NCBI RefSeq assembly: GCF_018873765.1
Contig: NC_057919.1
Span: 71,799,984 to 71,863,983, forward strand
Direction: 5' to 3'
From: Telopea speciosissima
Taxonomy: Eukaryota > Streptophyta > Magnoliopsida > Proteales > Proteaceae
Length of the DNA stretch: 64,000 bases
The notes beneath the pieces are model-generated. The model saw only the letters and a program-made list of their open reading frames with translations, was not told where the DNA came from and searched no databases. This document shows, piece after piece, positions 25,301 to 34,300 of the stretch. Within the stretch, counting starts at the first letter, position 1; every line of letters starts with the position of its first letter. Both the position numbers and the translations under genes were made by a program.

Positions 25301-28300
25301 GATTTCTTACTTATTTTAGTGGGTTTTGCAATCATGGTGTTAAAAGGAAAAAAGTCAGGATTTAGCTCAAATTGGTAGAGAACTTGGGATGGAGTATGGC
25401 TCCTCTATATCTCAAATTTATTTCCCAAGTCTTGAATTCAACTTTTCAGGTCACTAAGAAGCTAGTTATTGTTCCCACCAAACGGTTTGAAATATAATGT
25501 TACATGCATGGGAACGTTGCATGTGGCTAAGGCTATGCATGGGTTTGGGTGGTGTACATGGATGAAAAGGGCTGCATGGAGAGAATGGTTATAGGCAGTT
25601 ATTTTAATGTAGTTCATGCAGATGCCAAGCTGTTTGGCAAGAAATATATCAAAGGCACTCACGGAAGAAGGGCTGGTTCACTTCACCAATCGGTGGACCA
25701 ACCCATTGGGCCATAGGTCCAACTAACCTTGTGTTGGGCCAGCCCAATAGGGCTGGGAGTTGCAGGGTCTCCCAAACCCAGAATCGTGGGGACAATTTTT
25801 TCATTCTTCTAAAGTTAATAAGCTGCACCAATGGAGACAACTTAAAGGGTGGGGACCACAAGCAGTAAAGTTCGGCTGCACCTCTTAAGCCATCCAAGTG
25901 GGTCCCACAAGGAGATGTGAAGACTTTAGAAGATTCAATTTAGTTTCTATTCTTATGCAATATTTAGTTTCAAAATATTAGTTTCTAATTATGTTAAGTT
26001 TCTATTACTTTTCCTACTTGAGGTGCAAATATGGCCCTCTATATATTGTAAAGGCTTTTAGAAGCCTCCCCATGATTTGAATAGTTGAATGAAAAATTGC
26101 TTTGAAGCAAAAGATTCTCTTGTCCAATGGCTGTGACATGAAGAGCTGTTAGGAGCCTGGCTGTGAGAGCCAATCCCATTATCCCCCTTCTTCTCTTATC
26201 TCCTCTTCTATTGCAATCAATCCTTTGTGTTGCTGTTCTCTGCTGCTCAATACCATTGCTGTGAAGATCAACTGAAGGCTGCTACCAATCTCAAAACACA
26301 ACCAAAGTTGCTGCCGCTGTTTCTCCCACTCGATTAAGGCTGATGTTGCTCCTGCAAGTTGAATAGTTGCTGCCACTCCTGAGTTCCATAACTCCACATC
26401 CCACCACCAGAATCTGCTGGGTTTTGGAGCACTGAACCACACCACCTACCCCTCCACTTGATGTCTCGATCCCAATTCTGGCCTTTTCTACTGGCTGGAT
26501 TGCCCTACACCACTGACCATCTATTTTCATTCTCAACTTCCATCTCCCATTCTGTCCATCAGAACTGAACCAAACTTGCAGCAAAGCTTCTCACCATCAA
26601 GGTCTACACTCGACCTTCATTGGGTGCCAAATACAGTGCTGGTTTGTGAGATATTCCATAACCTTCTATTCAGGAGTTATTTTCATATCTCAGCTGCCAA
26701 CCATCAGAATTGGATGAAATTTGGAGCATAGGCTCCCCCACTTACTACTACACTCAATCCAAGTTGGGTTGCATTCCCATGGCAAGTTTGGCTTAATTTC
26801 CTAAATCTTCTAATTCTGCCTTTGTCTCTATTTTGGATTTGTGGGTATACTTGGGGCTAAATTAACCATGATTTAGTCTTACATTAGTAGTTATTTTAAT
26901 ATGTTATGCATGTAGTTATTTGAGGTGTTATGCATGTACGTGGGTAGTTAGGCTGTGAGTGGTAAATAGTGGCTCTAAGTTAAAGCTTTGGAGGTCAACA
27001 TTGGAAACAAGAGGCTTTAAGATTAGTAGAACAAAGACGGAGTATATGATGTGTAATTTTAGTCACACTGTGATGGATACTGATATGGTTCGAATTGAGG
27101 ATAGAGAGATACCACAAAGTGACTATTTTAGATATCTGGGATCAATCATAAGTAAAGAAGGTGGCATAGAGGATGATGTTTCCCAGAGAATAACAGTGGG
27201 ATGGATGAAGTGGAGAGGAGCGTCTGGAGTGCTGTGTGACCAACGTATTCTTTTAAAGCTTAAAGGAAAGTTCTATAGAACTGTGGTACGACCGGCTATG
27301 ATGTATGGGGCAGAATGTTGGGCAGTTAAGAAGTGTCATATTGATAAGCTTTGTATAGCAGAGATCAGGATGTTAAGATGGATGTGTGGTAAAACAAGGA
27401 AGATAAAGTACGTAACGAACGGATTAGAGTGGATGTGGTTGTCGCCCCGAACAGTGACAAGCTCCGAGAGAATCGCTTAAGGTGGTTTGGTCATATTCAA
27501 CGGAGGCCTAGGGAAGCCCCAATAAGAAGGAGTGATATGATCCCGATTGAAGGAGCTAAAAGAGCTAGGGGCAGACCTAAAAAATCCATAGGAGAAGTGG
27601 TGAGGAAGGACATGCATAGCCTAGGTCTTGTACCTAGTATGACTTCGGACAGGGCCTATTGGAGGGCAAGGATCTAGATAGCAAACCCCATTTAGCTGAG
27701 ATTTTCCTGTCATGCTGGGTTGGGATTCTTTCCTCTTACTATCTTTCATCTTTCACTTGTCATTTTCCACTTTCCATTTTGTATCTAGTGTCATATTGCA
27801 TCTTTCCTCAGTTTCCATTTCTTCTTTCATATTACATCCCTGTTAGAACTTAGTTTTCTTTTATTGTGTTTGGATCCATGTAGCCGACCCCATTAAGTTG
27901 GGATAAATCTGAGTTTGTTGTTGTTGTTGGAGTTCAGTAATGGGGGGGAGTGGATGTTAGTTGTTAGTAGGTTATTTTAACTACATTGTACTTCTTTAAA
28001 TATGATCTCAATGAAAGAGGAGGGGGACTTTCACTTCCTAACAAATACTTCGATAAGACTTCTTCCTCGATAGAGCTCAACCCAATTTCTTCCCAACTAA
28101 ACCTGTCGAACCTTATCCTTCCATTGCCTCTCTCTCTTCTCTTAAAACTCCTACATCATAGGTAATAAAACAGGGACCACGTACATACCAGAGTGGTATC
28201 AAAGGAAGCGAATAGACAAGCGTGTGGATCGGCTAGAGGGTGACATCAACTCCCTCAATGAAGGGCAGAACCAAATTCTGTCGAAATTGGATGGACAGCA

Positions 28301-31300
28301 ACAAATCTTGACTAAGCTATCTGAACTCTTTGAGAGGGAAAGCCTTCCCGTGCCACACATCATTGAACGTGAGCTGGGTGAAACGTCCAGAACTGCAGCG
28401 CAGACTCCCGCAGGACGTTCCTCATACCCAAGCCCAACCGTGCGTACTTCCACTTTCTCAACATTCATTTGCACCTAGGTTGGTTAAGCTGGACTTTCCC
28501 TGGTACAGCGGCGATGAAGTCACAATCACGTGGGTATGTGGGGTCAAACAATTTTTTCAATTTCATCTTACTCCCGAAAATAAAAGGTGGCGTTGGCATC
28601 CTTCCATTTAGAAGGAGATGCCCAATCGTGGTACCAAGTGTTCAAACAGGAAGTTGGCGATGTATCTTGGCAAGAATTTTGTGATGGATTACATGTCCGT
28701 TTCGGTCCAACACCATTTCAAGATTTTTTTCGGAGAGTTAACGAAGCTACAACAGGTGGGGTCTATTCAGGATTACCAATACAATTTTGAAAAGATACTG
28801 TCCAAGGTAGGACCTCTATCTCCTTGCCGGCAAGTAAGTTGCTTCATTAGCGGCTTGACAGAAAATCTTAAAGCTGATGTTCTAGCAAGTCGGCCAGCTA
28901 CCTTATCAGCTGCCATCGGGTTAGCACAATTGTACAAGGCGCGAAATGTTGCACAGAGACGAACCGCTCCTTCCTTTGATGCACGAAGGCCGGTTCCAAT
29001 AAATAAAGGAGCCAACTAGTGGAAGAGTCCTATATCAATCTGAAAGGTGACGCCATCGGAGATGCAGGAGCGTAGAGCCAAGGGACTCTGCTACAATTGC
29101 AATGAATGCTTCGTGCCGGGCCATCGATTCAAGAAAATAGTTTTGCTCGAGGGCTGTTACAAAGGGGAAGAGGTTGATACAAAGGAGGATTCAGCTGATG
29201 ATGTAGCCGAGGAAAGAGAAGACATTCCCGAAGTCTCTCTACATGCAATTTCAGGGATTCAAGCACCAGAGACCATGAGCGTTATGGGCAGTATAGGCCA
29301 CACAGCAATTTCAATCCTCATCGACTCTAGTAGCACTCATAATTTTATGAGTTTGAAATTAGCAAGGAAGGTGGGATTGACTCCTAAAATCAAGCAACCA
29401 TTTGAAGTCATGGTAGCTTCGGGAGAAAAAATATCAAGTTCAGGTATATGTGCCAACGTGGAAGTCACAATCCAAGAAGTCCATTTTTTGCCGATTTCTT
29501 CCTCTTAACATTGGTTATGGATGTTGGGACCCATCATGTGGGATTTTGCCAAGTTAGATATGAAGTTCAACTTAAACAGGAAGGAGGATTCTCTCAAGAG
29601 AGTAACTGCTAGATCGGATAAGGTTGTACAAGATCCTAATTGTGAAACAAAGAAGACTCAACAAGGATTCTTGTCACAACTTTGCTCCATAACTACCTCC
29701 ACGTCTTGTATTGAGGAGGGACCCACACATGAGAAGTTGCGGCTGCTCTTGGACCGGTTTGATGATGTGTTCGCGGAGCCTAGCCAATTACCACCAATTA
29801 AGAGTCACGATCACCAGATTCCCTTGAAGGAAAATAGCCAACTAGTGCGCGCGAAGGCTTATCGACATCCACATTTCCAGAACAAGGAAATTGAAAGGCA
29901 AGTCAACAAGATGCTATCCTCAGGCATTGTACGACCCAGTAAAAGTCCATATTCATCACCAGCCATTTTAATCAAGAAACATGATGGTACGTGGCGCATG
30001 TGCGTGGACTACCATGCACTCAACAAAATGAAGATCAAGGATTGTTTCCCTAGGACCCTATCCCACTGATTGAGGAGCTCTTAGATGAACTCCATGGTGC
30101 ACGATATTTCTCGAAGCTGGATCTTCGATTGGGCTACCATCAAATAAGAGTTGCTGCAAAAGACACTCAGAAGACAGCATTTCGCACTCATCAAGGCCAC
30201 TACGAATTTTTAGTGATTTCGTTTGGTCTCACAAACACACCATCAACCTTTCAATCATTGATGAATCAGATATTCACAGCAAGCAACTCAGGATTTTTTA
30301 TTTGGTTTTCTTTGATGATATTTTAGTCTATAGTGCCACATGGGAAGGATCATTTGGTACACTTAGAGACTATATTATCAATTATAAGGACCAATAAACT
30401 TTTCATCAAGGGAAATGTAGCTTTGGTACTCAACGTGACCACTATTTGGGACACATCATTTCACAGAATGGAGTTGAGGTGGATGGTGAAAAGATTGCGG
30501 CTATGGTGAGCTGGCGCAAGCCAAAAATCATGAAACAGTGAGGGGGTTTCTAGGCTTGATCGGATATTACAGAAAATTCATCCAGAATTACGGTAAAATC
30601 GCAGCCCCGCTTACTAATATGTTAAAAAAATAATCATTTTGAATGGAACCTTGCAGCTGATGTGGCTTTCCAAAAACTCAAGGAGGTTATGACCCAAGCA
30701 CCCGTTCCAGCTCTTCCCGATTTTTCACAAACATTCACCGTGGAGTGTGATGCCAGTGGTTCAGGTATTGGAGCCATCCTCCTACAAAATCGGCCAATAG
30801 CTTTTTCGTCAAGCTTTACAAAGGAAAAATCTATTTTTATCTACTTATGAAAAGAAAATTTTAGCTCTTGTGTTGGCAGTTCAGAGGTGGCACTCTTATT
30901 TGATTGGTCAACAATTCATAGACAAGACCGATCAACGCAGTCTACAGTATTTGTGGGCTCAGAAGATAACTTCTCCTGCGCAGCAGAGTTTGTTACACAA
31001 ATTGATGTACTACGATTTTATAGTGGAGTATAATGAAGGACATGAAAATATTGTGGCCAATGCTTTATCTCAGAGAGAAGATTATGAGAAGGAAAAAGAA
31101 AGGAGATTCCTATTATTTACGAGCAATATCACACCCCTTACCAACGTGGCTTATAGCCATCAAAGAAGAAGTGGCGAATAGTGAGGAGTTACAAAATCTT
31201 CTCCATAAAATTAGCATTGATAGAGGTAGTGGGCCCATGGCAGGTTCTTGAAGGAGTGATTTACTTCAAAGATCTATCTTCCTAAAAACTCTCCCATAAT

Positions 31301-34300
31301 CGACTTGATTATTGGAGAGTACCATGGCAGCACGCATGAGGGATATCAGAAAACATTCCAAAGAATTTGAGCTGCTTTCTATTGGCTAGAGATGAGGAAG
31401 ATTATTCTGGAGAAAATTGCCAAGTGTGACACATGTTAACGACACAAGGTGGAACAGACCACGCCAGCCGGATTGCTCCAACCCCTCCCTATTCCAGAGC
31501 AAATATGGGAGGATATCTCTTTGGGTTTCATGGAGGTATTACCTATTTCTAAGGGCAAATCAATTATTCTAGTGGTGGTAGATCGGCTTTCAAAATATGC
31601 CCATCTATTGCCGCTGTCACAGCCATACACGGCATCCAGCGTGGCACAGGTATTCTTTGACAATATTTTTAAACTCAACGGTTTACAAAAATCAATTGTT
31701 TAGAGACGTGACCTTCACCAGCAATTTTTGGAACGAGTTGTTCCAACTCAATGGAACCAGTTTCAACTTCAGCTCAGCATATCATCTACAAACTGATGGA
31801 CAAAGTGAGGTTGTCAACCGTACGATTGAAATGTACCTTCGATGTTTCACCAGTTCTCACCCTAAAGAGTGGGGTAAGTGGCTTACTTGGGCAGACTATT
31901 GTTATAATACCAGTTGGCATTCAACTATTAAAACCATTCCCTTTGAGGTGGTATATGGTCGACCTCCTCCTACCTTAATAACTAAAGTATCCGGGACAGC
32001 TAAGGTCACGGCCATTGATCATCAATTGGCTACACGGGATGAGAAATTAAAGGAGCTACGGAGCACCTTGACGGAGGCTCAAAACTGAATGAAGCGGATA
32101 GTATGACAGCACGCATCAAGAACGGGAATTTCAGGTGGGCGACTGGTTTATTTCAAGCTGCAGCCCTACAGGCAGACATCCTTATCTCTTCGCAAGTCTC
32201 AAAAACTAGCTACTTGCTATTTTGGACCATTTCCGATCGTGCAGCGAATTGGTAAGGTGGCGTACCGTTAGGCTTTACCTGAAGGATCCCGAATCCATCC
32301 TACCTTCCATGTCTCATTGCTTAAAAAAAAACAGTGAGCAGGCGACACAAAATTCAAGGAGTTCTTCCTGATGTTCAGGGTACGGATGATACCATACACC
32401 CCTTTCCCTCGAGCGATATTAGATCATCGCAGTCAAAGAAGGAAGTCTCAGGTTCTCATTCATTGGCACAGTCTCTCACCGGAGGAAGCAACGTGAGAGG
32501 ACGTGGCACATCTAAAGCTCCAATTTCCCGAGTTTGATCTTGAAGACAAGATCAATTTTAAGGGGGGAGGATCTGTTACATGCATGGGAATGTTGCATGT
32601 GGCTAAAGCTATGCATGGGTTTGGGTGGTGTACGTGGATGAAAAGGGCTGCATGGAGGGAATGGTTATTAGGCAGTTATTTTAATGTAGTTATTTTAATA
32701 TGTTATGCATGTAGTTATTTGAGGTGTGAATGGTAAATGGTGGCTTGGAGTTATCAGTAATTGGGGGGAGTGGATATTAGTTCTTAGTAGGTAATTTTAA
32801 CTACATTGTACTTCTTTAAATATGACGTAAATGAAAGAGGAGGGGGACTTTCACTTCCTAACAAATACTTCGGTAAAAGGCAGAGCTTCCTCGATTGAGC
32901 TCAACCCTATTTCTTCTCCACTAAACCTGTTGAACCTTATCCTTCCATTGTCTCTCTCTCTTCTCTTACAACTCCTACATCATAGGTAATAAAAGAGGGA
33001 CCACGTACATACCACATAAGGGCTGCAATTTTAAAATTAATGACAGTCCTACTTGACATACCAATGGTGTCAACTCTCAAGTATGTTTAAGGAATATAAA
33101 CAAACAAACAAACAACTCAGCCTTATTCCAACTAAATAGGGTCAGCTAAATGGATCTTTGCCCGCCAGTCAACTCTATTCAAGGTCATACTTGATACAAA
33201 GCCTAAATTATGCATGTCTTTCCTCATCACTTCTCCTAGGGTCATTTTGGGTTTGCCCCTGACTCATTTAGTTCCTTCAATCTGAATCAAATCACCCCTC
33301 CGTACTGGAGCATCCAAACGCCTCCATTGAACATGGTCATTCCACCTCAAATGACTTTTTGGTAACTTACAATGTATCGGAGCTACTCCCAAATCAGCTC
33401 TAATATGATCATTCATTACTTTAGCTTTCCTAACTTTGCCACACATCCATCTCAACATCCTCATCTGCTACACTTGAGTTATCTATATGATGCTTCTTAA
33501 CTGTACAACATTCCGCACCATACATCATAGTCGGTCGTATAACTGTCCTATAAAATTTTCCTTTAGGTTTTAAAGGGAAACGTCGATCACACAATACTCC
33601 GAACACACCTCTCCACTTCATCCATCCTATTTTAATTCTCTGTGAAACATCTATCTACAATAATCAGTTTGCGGAACCTCCCTCTCATCAATTTTCACTA
33701 TCTCATTATCTGTCCTAGTGTAACTAAAGTTACACACCATATATTTCGTCTTCGTTCTACTTATCTTTAAACCTTTTGATCCCAAGATTAATCTCCATAA
33801 CTCCAACTTGACGTTAATCCCTGCTTTTCTTTCATCCACCAAAACAATATCATCAGCAAAAAGAATACACCAATGAATCTCGTATTGAATGTCTCTGATT
33901 AATCATCCATGATAAGTGCAAACAAGGGTTTAAAGCTGATCCTTGATGTAAACCAATTGTAATTGGGAATTCACTACCTTGAACCCCCACAGTTATCACA
34001 CTAGTCAACACACCATCATTCATATCTTTAATTATGTCCACAGATTCTTCTCTAGTACTTGCCAGATTAACTCTCTAGGGAGTCTATCATAAGCTTTTTA
34101 TAAATTTAGATTGGCCGACTTCACTTTGAATGTATGATCTGCTAGCATCACAATTCCAGAAATATGTTCAGCCATACCAGAATTTGTTTCTTAAAATAAT
34201 TCTGAGTTTAAAATCAAAATCCAGAAACACTGCACTCTAACGAGACTCTGGATTACTATAATAATCCAAATTAGAATGCGGCAACACTGCACCAAATCAA

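Larger units (their letters stand above)
25498..28190 (+). repeat. 5' LTR of the gypsy element, in three pieces
   Basis: Pieces 25498-25614, 26887 to about 26970, and 27930-28190 align in order to the intact 3' LTR. The gaps hold a 1.27-kb insert and an RTE LINE. A small extra repeat of atgcatgta lies in the second piece. Confidence 0.85.
25498..33014 (+). mobile_element. Ty3-gypsy element with chromodomain-like tail, 5' LTR broken by insertions
   Basis: The 3' LTR is 32574-33014 (441 bp, tgttacatgcatggg...gtacatacca). The matching 5' LTR is spread over 25498-28190 because two insertions lie inside it. The primer-binding site tggtatcaaaggaagc is at 28194 and the polypurine tract aaggggggagga at 32560. 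Inside are gag, protease, RT, RNase H and integrase in gypsy order. A tail with [12 protein letters not shown] and [11 protein letters not shown] resembles chromodomain-bearing elements. Flanks tataa (25493-25497) and cataa (33015-33019) match at 4 of 5 bases. Many stops and frame changes: not active. Confidence 0.88.
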
